64,000 nucleotides of DNA from Gammaproteobacteria bacterium (GTDB lineage: Bacteria; Pseudomonadota; Gammaproteobacteria; Xanthomonadales; Wenzhouxiangellaceae). The translations under genes and the position numbers were made by a program. Location of the stretch: contig JAHJQV010000004.1 of the NCBI GenBank assembly GCA_018819105.1, positions 78,983 to 142,982 on the forward strand. Reading direction: 5' to 3'. The stretch's first letter is position 1. Each line of letters opens with the position of its first letter. Positions 56,278-64,000 of this stretch are shown piece after piece. The notes under the pieces were generated by a model. The model saw only the letters and a program-made list of their open reading frames with translations. It ran no database searches and was not told the origin of the DNA.

Positions 56278-57297
56278 ATGGCCATCGTCAGCCCGCACGC
56301 CAGAGCCTGTGATCCCGCTGCACACGCTGATTGGCAGACGCAAATGCAGCAAGCCGTCAGCGACCCGCTGCAACTGTTGCAGAGGCTTGGTCTGGAATTC
56401 TTGCTGCCGGAGCTCAGCGCCAGCGCCGCACGCCAGTTTCGTCTGCGCGTGCCGCTTGCCTATGTCTCGCGCATGCGGCACGGCGACAGCAACGATCCAC
56501 TGCTGCGACAGGTGCTGCCGTTGACTGCAGAAATGCAGGATGTGGCGGGCTTCAGTGACGATCCGGTCGCCGACCAGGCGCATCTGCGCGTGCCCGGCCT
56601 GATTCACAAATACCATGGCCGGGTCCTGCTCATCTGCACCGGCAGCTGCGCCATCAACTGCCGCTACTGTTTCCGTCGCGCGTTCCCCTACAGCGACAAC
56701 AGCATCAGTCCGCAGCACCTGCAGGCCGCACTGCGATACATCGCCGCCGATGACAGCATCCACGAAGTCATTCTCAGCGGTGGTGATCCACTGTCGCTGG
56801 CCAACCACAAGCTGGTGCAGCTGGGTGCCGCCCTGCTCGCCATCGGGCATGTCCGCCAGCTGCGTGTGCACACCCGGCTGCCGGTGGTGTTGCCGGACCG
56901 CGTTGACAGCGGTCTGTGCGACTGGCTGCAGGGGTTACCGCAACCGGCCGTGGTGGTGCTGCACTGCAATCACGCCCGGGAAATCGATACCTCAGTGCGC
57001 GCCGCCTGCCAGCGCCTGCGCGCTGCCGGTGCCATGCTGCTGAATCAGGCCGTGCTGTTGCGCGGTGTCAACGACAGCTGCGCCGACCAGATCGAGCTGG
57101 CACAGGCTTTGCTGGGTTGCGGCGTGCTGCCGTACTACCTGCATCAGCTGGACCGGGTCAGCGGTGCCAGTCATTTTCTCGTCGCTGACGATCGCGCGAA
57201 ATCCATCCATGCCGGCATGCGGGCGGCATTGCCTGGCTACCTGCTGCCGCAACTGGTGCGCGATGTGCCCGGCGCGGAGGCCAAATCACCTGTTTGA
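56278..57297 (+). CDS. epmB: EF-P beta-lysylation protein, lysine 2,3-aminomutase-like
   Basis: A 339-aa radical SAM enzyme related to lysine 2,3-aminomutase. The [4Fe-4S] motif is CAINCRYC (Cys 124, 128, 131) in LLICTGSCAINCRYCFRRAF. It converts alpha-lysine to (R)-beta-lysine for attachment to EF-P Lys 34, and efp lies divergently 104 nt away. Length matches EpmB rather than the longer KamA. A TACAAT -10-like hexamer is at about 56239. No clear ribosome-binding site precedes the ATG. Confidence 0.95.
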   Translation: MAIVSPHARACDPAAHADWQTQMQQAVSDPLQLLQRLGLEFLLPELSASAARQFRLRVPLAYVSRMRHGDSNDPLLRQVLPLTAEMQDVAGFSDDPVADQAHLRVPGLIHKYHGRVLLICTGSCAINCRYCFRRAFPYSDNSISPQHLQAALRYIAADDSIHEVILSGGDPLSLANHKLVQLGAALLAIGHVRQLRVHTRLPVVLPDRVDSGLCDWLQGLPQPAVVVLHCNHAREIDTSVRAACQRLRAAGAMLLNQAVLLRGVNDSCADQIELAQALLGCGVLPYYLHQLDRVSGASHFLVADDRAKSIHAGMRAALPGYLLPQLVRDVPGAEAKSPV

Positions 57298-57461
57298 GAG
57301 GGTCCCGATCATTTCACAAAAAGATGCTGAAATGTTCAGCGTTTCATGGTATAAACATTTCACAATAGACGCATAACTGTCTGATTTGCTGCGAACATGC
57401 CGTGCAATCAATGCTCAAGCAAGGACAGCAGAGCAAATCTCCGGACTGCAGGTGACACATC
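57298..57461. promoter_or_regulatory. Region upstream of the FimX-like gene
   Basis: 164 bp. It contains a perfect inverted repeat GCTGAA-ATG-TTCAGC (57326-57340) and, 10 nt later, a TATAAA -10-like hexamer (57350-57355). The repeat lies at the -35 position and could be an operator for the following gene. Not demonstrated. Confidence 0.4.
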
Positions 57462-59525
57462 ATGGACAAGCAATTCATCAGCCAGTCGATACTGGTGGTG
57501 GACGATTCGCCGACGACATCCCAGTTTCTCAAGCAACAGCTTGCCAGCGACGATGTGCGGGTGCATTTCGCCGACACCCCGGAAGCCGCACACAATCAGC
57601 TGAAAGCCAGCACTGCCGCCAGCGAGCAGCTTGGCCTGCTGGTGCTGGGTGCCGAAATCAATGCTGCCGATGGCAACAGGATCATCGCCTCACTGCGACA
57701 GTTGCGCCCGCAATGCGCCTGGATCAGCCTGCTCGACTGCGCCATTGCGGCCACTGATCTGCAGTCGCTGCTGCATACGCGGCTGCAGGACCAGCCGCTG
57801 GCCATCATCGCCAGCGACAACGACAGCGTCCTGCTCGCGCATGTTCGCAACCGCCTCCAGCTGGCGCGCAATCAGTCCACCATTCAGACCCTGCAGGAAC
57901 AACTGCAGAGCATTCAAAACCGATTCGAACATCTGCTGGACACCTCCTCCGAGGCCATCGCGTTTGTCGTCTCCGGCTGTCATCTGTATGCCAATCCCAG
58001 CTTTCTGGAACTGGTCGGCATGGACAGTGTGGAGCAACTGGGCCGGCATTCGCTGCTGGAACTGCTGGTGGCCGCAGACAAGAAGACATCCATCAAGGAC
58101 TGTCTGCGCGAGCTGGAGCACCACGACAAGGACACGCTGGAAGTTGCCGCCGAACTGCAGGTCAGCACCAGCGCGGCACCGGTACCGGTGAATGCCCGGC
58201 TGCAGCGCGCCAGCTATGGCGGTGAAAACTGCATACAGGTCACACTGACGGAAAAGCCGGCGGTGAGCGTGGTCAGTGGCGACCAAGCTCTCCCCGGTTA
58301 TCTGCCGAAACAGGCATTTTACGAAATGTCTGCCCAGGTGCTGCAGGATACCGCGACCGAAGATCACGCCCATGCTGTGCTGTGCGTGCGGTTGGACAAG
58401 TTTACCGACATTCAGGAGCAGGTCGGTCTGGTTACCAGCGAACTGATGGCGCACGAGCGCGCCGCAGTGCTGCGCAGCTGCGTGGACGAAGAGCATGATC
58501 TGCTCACCCACTACAGCGAAAACCTGTTTCTGGTCAAGGTCACGCGCGCACAGCGTCCCGCCATTGAACAGCTTTGCAAACACATCGTGACCGCATTCTC
58601 GGAACAGCCCGCCGAAGTCGGCGAACACAGCCTGCCGGTTACCTGCAGCATCGGTTACACCATGGCCGGCCGGCAGAACCATGACATCAACACGCTGATT
58701 CTGGAAGCGGCCCGCGCCGCCCGCCAGGCCGAACAGGCTGGCGGCAACAGCAGTCAGCGCTATCGCCCCAATCTGCGCAGCGTGGACGAAGACAGCAGCC
58801 GCTCACAGTGGCAGGAGCGCCTGAGGCACGCGCTGGACAACAATGAATTGCTGCTGTCGGTAACCCGCATCAGCGACATCGGTGACGACAGCCGGCAACT
58901 GGCGAGCGTGGATCTGTGTCTGCGCGACAATGAAAGTGACACCCACATCTACAGCGACGCCTGGCGCAATGCCATCCAGGGCAGCGGATTGCGCGCCGAA
59001 CTCGATCGCCAGATGATCCGGCTGATCATGCAGAAACCGGATCTGCTGCAGCAAACCCTGTTTTTGCCCATCTGCGCCAGCGAGCACGATGGCAAGGTAT
59101 TTGCCGACTGGCTGCAGGCCAGTCTCAAGCATGTCACCTATCAGGGCACCGGTCTGGTGTTCATGCTGGACAGCACCGATCTCGCCACCAACATGCAGCC
59201 GGCGGTCATGCTCAAGCGTGCATTGGCCAATCTGCCGGTGCACTGGGGGCTGGACCTGTACGGTGCCACCAGCAATGCCGAACAATTGCTGCAGCACCTG
59301 CAGACCGAATATGCCCGCCTCTGTGCCAGCGTGCTGCCCAAAGACAACAGCAGCGCTGCAACAGATCAGCTGACCCGGCTTGCCACCGCCGGCAATCAGC
59401 ACCAGGCAAAGATCATCGCCTGCTCGGTAGACAGTGCCGCCGTGGTGCCAACCCTGTGGCAGGCCGGCATCAAGCTCATCCAGGGTGAATTCATCCAGCA
59501 GCGCCCGGAGATTCTGGAGGCCTGA
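57462..59525 (+). CDS. FimX-like REC-PAS-GGDEF-EAL protein with degenerate sites
   Basis: A 687-aa protein. The receiver-like domain (about 9-118) has the acidic VVDDSP but lacks the phospho-Asp (LVLGAEIN). A PAS domain (about 150-265), a degenerate GGDEF (GGDEF replaced by SENLF in HYSENLFLV) and a degenerate EAL (the EAL position reads SVDLCL) follow. This is the architecture of FimX, a c-di-GMP receptor that localises to poles and promotes type IV pilus assembly. It is therefore unlikely to make or cleave c-di-GMP but may bind it. It lies downstream of an inverted repeat/promoter region and upstream of gluQRS. Confidence 0.8.
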   Translation: MDKQFISQSILVVDDSPTTSQFLKQQLASDDVRVHFADTPEAAHNQLKASTAASEQLGLLVLGAEINAADGNRIIASLRQLRPQCAWISLLDCAIAATDLQSLLHTRLQDQPLAIIASDNDSVLLAHVRNRLQLARNQSTIQTLQEQLQSIQNRFEHLLDTSSEAIAFVVSGCHLYANPSFLELVGMDSVEQLGRHSLLELLVAADKKTSIKDCLRELEHHDKDTLEVAAELQVSTSAAPVPVNARLQRASYGGENCIQVTLTEKPAVSVVSGDQALPGYLPKQAFYEMSAQVLQDTATEDHAHAVLCVRLDKFTDIQEQVGLVTSELMAHERAAVLRSCVDEEHDLLTHYSENLFLVKVTRAQRPAIEQLCKHIVTAFSEQPAEVGEHSLPVTCSIGYTMAGRQNHDINTLILEAARAARQAEQAGGNSSQRYRPNLRSVDEDSSRSQWQERLRHALDNNELLLSVTRISDIGDDSRQLASVDLCLRDNESDTHIYSDAWRNAIQGSGLRAELDRQMIRLIMQKPDLLQQTLFLPICASEHDGKVFADWLQASLKHVTYQGTGLVFMLDSTDLATNMQPAVMLKRALANLPVHWGLDLYGATSNAEQLLQHLQTEYARLCASVLPKDNSSAATDQLTRLATAGNQHQAKIIACSVDSAAVVPTLWQAGIKLIQGEFIQQRPEILEA

Positions 59526-59551
59526 AACGCCCATCGTGTGCGCAGTCGGCT

Positions 59552-60403
59552 GTGGCCTACACCGGACGCTTTGCGCCATCGCCGACCGGAGCCCTGCATC
59601 TGGGTTCACTGGCTGCTGCGCTGGCCAGTTTTCTGCAGGCCAGACACCACTCCGGCCGTTGGCTGCTGCGCATCGACGACATCGATCCGCAGCGCGAGCA
59701 GCCCGGCAGTGCGTCAGGCATCATCCAAACCCTGCATGAATTCGGGCTGCAGCCCGATGCGCCGGTGATCTACCAAAGCCAGCGCAAGCACCTTTATCAG
59801 CAAGCCATGGAGCAGCTGCTCAGCAGCGGGCATGCCTATCCATGTGGCTGCAGTCGCGCGGTGCTGGATGAGCAGGGGCGCTATCCCGGCATCTGTCGAC
59901 ATGGCCTGCCCGAAGGTGCCAGTGCGCGCAGCATCCGGGTCCGCTGTGACGGTGCGGAGATCGATTTCGACGATGCCATAGCCGGACCGCAGCAGCTGCA
60001 GCTGGACGAGCTGAGTGGAGACTTTGTCATCCGCCGCGCCGATCACTGTTTTGCCTACCAGCTGTGCTGTGCCGTGGACGATGCTGCGCCTGGCATTACC
60101 GAGGTGGTGCGCGGCAGCGATCTGCTGGCATGCAGTGGCAAACAGATCCATCTGCGCAGGCTGCTGCAGCTGTCCTCCCCGCGCTATGCCCACATTCCGC
60201 TGATCACCGACCGGCAAGGGCGCAAACTCAGCAAAAGTGCAGCCGATGACCCACTGCAACAAGGTGAGCCAGCCGACGCCATGCGCTTGGCGCTACAGCA
60301 TCTGCGACACGCGCCACCAGCCCAGGTCACCAGCGTGGATGGTATGCTGGCATGGGCGTTGCAGCACTGGCAGCCGGGCAGACTTTCATCCGCATGGTCA
60401 TAA
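59552..60403 (+). CDS. gluQRS: Glutamyl-Q tRNA(Asp) synthetase
   Basis: A 283-aa truncated GluRS-like enzyme that glutamylates queuosine in tRNA(Asp). The class I HIGH-like motif is ALHLGS (about 14-19) and the KMSKS-like motif is RKLSKSA. A Cys-rich zinc segment YPCGCSR...CRHG is present, and the anticodon-binding domain is absent, as expected. The start is GTG at 59552. In many proteobacteria it follows dksA; here it follows the FimX-like gene. Confidence 0.93.
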   Translation: MAYTGRFAPSPTGALHLGSLAAALASFLQARHHSGRWLLRIDDIDPQREQPGSASGIIQTLHEFGLQPDAPVIYQSQRKHLYQQAMEQLLSSGHAYPCGCSRAVLDEQGRYPGICRHGLPEGASARSIRVRCDGAEIDFDDAIAGPQQLQLDELSGDFVIRRADHCFAYQLCCAVDDAAPGITEVVRGSDLLACSGKQIHLRRLLQLSSPRYAHIPLITDRQGRKLSKSAADDPLQQGEPADAMRLALQHLRHAPPAQVTSVDGMLAWALQHWQPGRLSSAWS

Positions 60404-60443
60404 CACGTATACTGCATGACATGTTTCTCAGCACGCTTCTGCC

Positions 60444-61403
60444 ATGAACTCCAATTTTCTTGAATTCGAACGCCCGATCGCTGATCTGGAAGCCAAAATC
60501 CAGGAATTGCGCGGGGTGGAAAATGCCGATGCCATGGATCTGGATGATGAGATCCGCCGGCTCGACAGCAAGCTGAAATCACGCATCGAGCAGATCTTTT
60601 CCGATCTCACACCGTGGCAGGTGGCGCAGTTGAGTCGTCATCCGCTGCGACCGCATACCGCCGATTATGTGCGCCTGATCTGCGATGAATTTCATGAGCT
60701 GCATGGCGACAGGACCTATGCCGATGACCCGGCCATCATCGCTGGTATCGGCCGCATCGGCAAACACGCGGTGATGCTCATAGGCCATCAGAAAGGTCGC
60801 GACACCAAGGAAAAAATCCGCCGTAATTTCGGCATGCCCAGACCGGAAGGTTACCGCAAGGCTCTGCGCCTGATGCAGACCGCCGAGCGCTTTTCGTTGC
60901 CGGTGGTGACCTTGATCGACACCCCAGGCGCGTATCCAGGCATCGGTGCCGAGGAGCGCGGCCAGTCAGAAGCCATCGCCAAAAATCTCAAGGTCATGGC
61001 GCGGCTGCGGGTACCGTTGATCGCCACGGTGATCGGCGAAGGCGGTTCCGGCGGCGCGCTGGCCATCGGTGTTGGCGATCGCATCAACATGCTGCAGTTC
61101 GCCATCTACTCGGTCATCTCTCCGGAGGGCTGCGCTTCGATCTTGTGGAAAAGCGCCGAACGTGCCGAGGATGCCGCCACCTCACTGGGCATCACCGCAC
61201 AGCGTCTGCAGCAACTGGGGCTGATCGACAGCATCATCCCGGAAGCCGCCGGCGGAGCCCATCGCGATGTGGAGCTGACCGCCACCAGACTGCGCGACAC
61301 CATCCTCAAACAACTGGATGAACTGAGCCAGGCTGAGGTCGAAGAGATGCTGCAGCGGCGCTACGAGAAACTGATGAAAATGGGCAGCCTGCAGCAGGGT
61401 TGA
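60444..61403 (+). CDS. accA: Acetyl-CoA carboxylase carboxyltransferase alpha subunit
   Basis: A 319-aa subunit of the biotin-dependent carboxyltransferase, acting with AccD to make malonyl-CoA for fatty-acid synthesis. Conserved blocks include [53 protein letters not shown] and [15 protein letters not shown] (oxyanion/CoA region). Length is normal. TGATG links it to tilS with a 1-nt overlap, a common gene pair in gammaproteobacteria. Confidence 0.98.
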   Translation: MNSNFLEFERPIADLEAKIQELRGVENADAMDLDDEIRRLDSKLKSRIEQIFSDLTPWQVAQLSRHPLRPHTADYVRLICDEFHELHGDRTYADDPAIIAGIGRIGKHAVMLIGHQKGRDTKEKIRRNFGMPRPEGYRKALRLMQTAERFSLPVVTLIDTPGAYPGIGAEERGQSEAIAKNLKVMARLRVPLIATVIGEGGSGGALAIGVGDRINMLQFAIYSVISPEGCASILWKSAERAEDAATSLGITAQRLQQLGLIDSIIPEAAGGAHRDVELTATRLRDTILKQLDELSQAEVEEMLQRRYEKLMKMGSLQQG

Positions 61404-62881
61404 TGTCGGTTTCCGCCGGCCACAACAAGCCACCATCATCTGCGCATCCGCTGCAGCAACGTCTGTTTGCCGCACTGCAGGCATGCTGGTCGCCAAGTGC
61501 TGCCGACCGCCAGCCACCGGCCGTGGTGGTGGCCTACAGCAGCGGTGCCGATTCCACAGCTTTGCTGCATGCTGCCAGCTGTTTGCACGACCTGCTGCGG
61601 CTGCGGCTGCGGGCACTGCACATCAACCATGGCCTGCATCCCGATTGCGATCGCTGGCAGCAGCTGGCGATGCAGCAGTGTGCTGCGCTCAAGCTGCCAC
61701 TGACAGTGATCCAGGTGGAAGTGGATAGCACCGCTGCCAGCCTGGAAAATACCGCCCGCGAGGCCCGCTATGCGGCGTTCTGCACGCAACTGCAGGCTGA
61801 TGAAATCCTGTTGCTCGCACATCATCAGCGTGACCAGGCAGAAACCGTGCTGCTGCACCTGCTGCGCGGCAGTGGTGCTGCAGGCCTGGCAGGCATGCCG
61901 CAATCCAGACCATTGGGCGACCGCGGAGCCATGCTGTTGCGCCCCTGGCTGCATTGCAGCGCCCGGCAGTTGCGCGATTACTGCCGCGAACATAATCTGA
62001 AGTTCAGCGAAGACAGCAGCAACCTGGATCCACGCCATGACCGTGGCTGGTTGCGCAGCGAACTGCTGCCACTGCTGGAACAGCGCAAACCCGGCGCCAT
62101 CGCCAACATCGCACTCAGTGCCCGCCTGCTGGAACACACTCGCAGGCTGGCTGCAGCACAATTGGATCAACTGCTGCAGACGCTGCTGCCAGCCACAGGC
62201 TCAGCCACTGCAGACAACAGCCTGGACATTGCTGGCCTGTTGCAGCATGAACCGCTGCTGCAGCACGATCTGCTGCGCAACTGGCTGCGATCGCTGCGGC
62301 TGCAACCACCGCCTCGACAACAGTTGCAGACACTGCTTGAACAGCTGTCTACGGCAGCAGCCGATCGACATCCGAGTCTGCTACAGCCAGATTACGTGCT
62401 GCAGGCCGATCGCCAGCGGCTGCATGTGCATGCGCGCTCGCAGCCTGTCGCCAAGGGGCTGTCATGGCAAACACCGCAAGCCCTGCAGCATGCGCAGTTC
62501 GGTCAGTTGCAACTGCTTGATGCTGCACCCAACAGAGCGGCACGGCAGTTCGAAACAGCCATCACGACCGGGCTTACGAACTGGCCCCGGCTGCAAGTGA
62601 CTGCACGCATCGGTGGCGAACGCATCCGACTGCGTGACGGCCATCATCACCGCGTCAAGTCGCTGCTGCAGCAGGCGAACATACCCGTCTGGCAGCGTGC
62701 CCGCTTGCCACTGATCTGGCACCGCAACAGACTTATTGCCGTGGCCGATCTATTTCTGCACCCGGCGCTGCATCGCTGGCTGCAGCGGCGCGGTTTACAA
62801 TTGCAATGGACCCCGGCGGCAGCCCTGCCCCGGCATCAACCAGATAAACGGAATCATCATGAACAAGCAAGCAAGCTTTGA
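61403..62881 (+). CDS. tilS: tRNA(Ile)-lysidine synthetase
   Basis: A 492-aa enzyme that modifies C34 of tRNA(Ile2) to lysidine, so that it decodes AUA. The ATP-pyrophosphatase P-loop is SSGADS (46-51, a SGGxDS variant). Family segments include HINHGLHPDCDRW and HHQRDQAETVLLHLLRGSG. C-terminal lysidine-synthetase domains with GGERIRLRDGHHHRVKSLLQ follow. ATG 61403 overlaps the accA stop by 1 nt; its 3' end overlaps xseB by 23 nt. Confidence 0.96.
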   Translation: MSVSAGHNKPPSSAHPLQQRLFAALQACWSPSAADRQPPAVVVAYSSGADSTALLHAASCLHDLLRLRLRALHINHGLHPDCDRWQQLAMQQCAALKLPLTVIQVEVDSTAASLENTAREARYAAFCTQLQADEILLLAHHQRDQAETVLLHLLRGSGAAGLAGMPQSRPLGDRGAMLLRPWLHCSARQLRDYCREHNLKFSEDSSNLDPRHDRGWLRSELLPLLEQRKPGAIANIALSARLLEHTRRLAAAQLDQLLQTLLPATGSATADNSLDIAGLLQHEPLLQHDLLRNWLRSLRLQPPPRQQLQTLLEQLSTAAADRHPSLLQPDYVLQADRQRLHVHARSQPVAKGLSWQTPQALQHAQFGQLQLLDAAPNRAARQFETAITTGLTNWPRLQVTARIGGERIRLRDGHHHRVKSLLQQANIPVWQRARLPLIWHRNRLIAVADLFLHPALHRWLQRRGLQLQWTPAAALPRHQPDKRNHHEQASKL

Positions 62882-63086
62882 AACATCACTGCAGGAACTG
62901 GAACAACTGGTGGAGAAGCTCGAACAGGGGCAGCTGCCGCTGGACGAGTCACTGAAGCTGTATGAACAGGGCATGGAAACAGCCCGACACTGTCAGCAGC
63001 AGCTTGATCAGGCCAGGCTGGTGCTGGAAAAGCTGGGCCAGCAGGCCGCATTGCCCACTAGCCCAGCAGACGAAAAGTCAGATTGA
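62859..63086 (+). CDS. xseB: Exodeoxyribonuclease VII small subunit
   Basis: A 75-aa helical protein that binds the XseA large subunit. FETSLQELEQLVEKLEQGQL and LDESLKLYEQGM are the family hallmark. The ATG at 62859 lies within the end of tilS (23-nt overlap), and the 3' end overlaps alkB by 29 nt on the opposite strand. XseA is not in the window. The usual neighbour ispA may lie beyond the repeat at the window end (speculative). Confidence 0.95.
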   Translation: MNKQASFETSLQELEQLVEKLEQGQLPLDESLKLYEQGMETARHCQQQLDQARLVLEKLGQQAALPTSPADEKSD

Positions 63087-63684
63087 TTCTCTCTTGTGTG
63101 AGTTGCCTGCGACGAGGCAAGGCATGCTGCCAGCATTGCTGCGTGGTTCCCGCCATCAGCAGCAGACTGCCATGCTGCAGATGCAAGCTGATCTTGTGCC
63201 GGTGATCGTCCTTGCGGCGCAGGACAAAATCCCTGCCGGCCCCCAGACTCACCGAGGCGATCAGTGGCTGCCCACCCAGACTGGGCTCGTCATCGCTGTG
63301 CCAGCCCATGTGGTCGTTGCCGTCGCGATAACGGTTGCACAGCACACCGTTGAAACGCTGCTGCAGGCTGGCTTCCAGCAGGCGTCGCAGCTGGAGTAAG
63401 CACTTAGGCCAGGCCAGAGGCTCACAGTCACGACCACTGTAGCGATAGTGCACGCCGGGATCGGCGAACCAGATGCCCAACCGCGGCTCGGCAACGCGGC
63501 GACCAAACAGGCTGATGTGATGCTGACGCCAGTGCGGCCAGGCCTGTGCCTGCCGGAACATCAGGTCCGCAGCATCCGGGCTGAGAAAATGCTCACAACT
63601 GGCAATGCTGGCACCATGCTGGTGTTGCCAGCGCAACGGCTGGTCGCAGACCATATGCGCTCTGTCACTCAGAGGTTCTGGCAT
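63058..63684 (-). CDS. AlkB-like 2-oxoglutarate/Fe(II) DNA repair dioxygenase
   Basis: A 208-aa 2OG-Fe(II) oxygenase. The iron ligands HSD (His 129, Asp 131) lie in NGVLCNRYRDGNDHMGWHSD, the distal His is 187, and 2OG-binding Arg residues lie in RINLTFR. The spacing suits an ABH2/ABH3-type AlkB that removes N-alkyl lesions from bases. ATG 63684 was chosen; a later ATG at 63654 is possible and neither has a strong ribosome-binding site. Convergent with xseB, overlapping by 29 nt. Confidence 0.88.
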   Translation of the reverse strand: MPEPLSDRAHMVCDQPLRWQHQHGASIASCEHFLSPDAADLMFRQAQAWPHWRQHHISLFGRRVAEPRLGIWFADPGVHYRYSGRDCEPLAWPKCLLQLRRLLEASLQQRFNGVLCNRYRDGNDHMGWHSDDEPSLGGQPLIASVSLGAGRDFVLRRKDDHRHKISLHLQHGSLLLMAGTTQQCWQHALPRRRQLTQERINLTFRLLG

Positions 63685-63736
63685 ATCGCAGCCGTGCGGG
63701 CAACAGCACAAAAACCACTATCGTAGCGAAGGAAAG

Positions 63737-63821
63737 CCGGTTGGAGTCAGATTTTTCGATCTTTTGAGGCGAACAGTGAGCCTATGCAACGATGAAGATC
63801 GGAGAATCTGGCCCAATCCGG
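63737..63821. repeat. Imperfect palindromic unit next to the second mobile repeat
   Basis: Left arm 63737-63763 and right arm 63795-63821 form a long imperfect hairpin with CAGATT and CGATCTT matches around a 31-nt loop. It lies between alkB and the MITE-like repeat. Only one copy is seen here, so its dispersal cannot be judged. Confidence 0.45.
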
Positions 63822-63859
63822 ATTTTCTGCAGTAGATCAGCGTTAAGTCCGACAGGCTC

Positions 63860-64000
63860 CTAGCCCGCATTATTCATGAGTCGACGTCGCGAGATGCTGC
63901 CAGTGCCTGTAGCTGTGGTGTTTCACGACCGAACGAACCGCAGGCGTACTTGACAGTACGTTGAGGATTCGTGACCGAGCGAAACGCCGCAGATGCGGGT
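63860..64000. repeat. Second copy of the palindromic MITE-like repeat, cut by window end
   Basis: It begins CTAGCCCGCATTATTCATGA at 63860 and matches the copy at 22747 over 141 bp with one difference (GGTGTTTC instead of GGCGTTTC). The right end is outside the window. The near identity over 41 kb suggests recent movement or conversion. Confidence 0.8.

Overview
The window reads as chromosomal DNA of a moderately GC-rich gammaproteobacterium. The pairing of efp with epmB, the gene order mtaD-ubiG-HAD phosphatase (as in Pseudomonas), a FimX-like protein, gluQRS and an AhpC/AhpD/OxyR set all fit that class. The several large secreted proteins with IPTL-like or 'DGFE' C-terminal tails remind me of Xanthomonadales/Wenzhouxiangella-type bacteria. 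That finer placement is an inference.

Layout. 1-2.9 kb: a small stress membrane protein, then a membrane protein, a PadR regulator and a class I glutamine amidotransferase on the plus strand. 2.6-20.4 kb: an unusual surface/extracellular block. A lone DUF6916-like gene (plus strand) faces nine minus-strand genes: a giant DUF11-repeat protein, an S74 tail-spike-like protein, a PKD protein, a giant Ig/cadherin-like plus beta-helix protein, three paralogous phage-tail-collar proteins, a second DUF6916-like protein with an export signal, and a GNAT acetyltransferase. 20.9-28.2 kb: a secreted FG-GAP/ASPIC protein, a 186-bp palindromic mobile repeat, a TonB-dependent receptor with a PmrA-type box in its promoter, and the two-component system likely to act on that box. 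28.9-35.5 kb: a 1779-residue toroid/beta-helix surface protein with a LuxR-type regulator upstream. 35.7-47.3 kb: housekeeping and stress genes (uvrB, aminotransferase, GGCT, thioesterase, ahpCD, oxyR, ung, an FAD/NAD(P)H reductase) plus an M36 metalloprotease and a SIMPL protein. 47.3-56.2 kb: a ten-gene minus-strand run from efp through mtaD, ubiG, HAD phosphatase, hslO and a divergent squalene/phytoene-synthase-like gene to an Mla-type lipid transport set. 56.3-63.7 kb: epmB, a degenerate REC-PAS-GGDEF-EAL (FimX-like) protein, gluQRS, accA, tilS, xseB, and alkB in the opposite orientation. The window ends inside a second, nearly identical copy of the palindromic repeat.

Working together. 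The surface block looks like a set of exported adhesive or structural proteins co-oriented with tail-collar paralogues; I know of no described function for this combination. Four secreted proteins scattered over 35 kb share a C-terminal F/L-x-D-G-F-E-like tail, which may be a sorting or secretion signal. Regulatory sites worth noting are a CTTAAG-N5-CTTAAG box before the TonB receptor, an OxyR site between ahpC and oxyR with an apparently leaderless oxyR, and an intrinsic terminator between ahpC and ahpD. No tRNA, rRNA, CRISPR array, integrase or transposase gene was seen.
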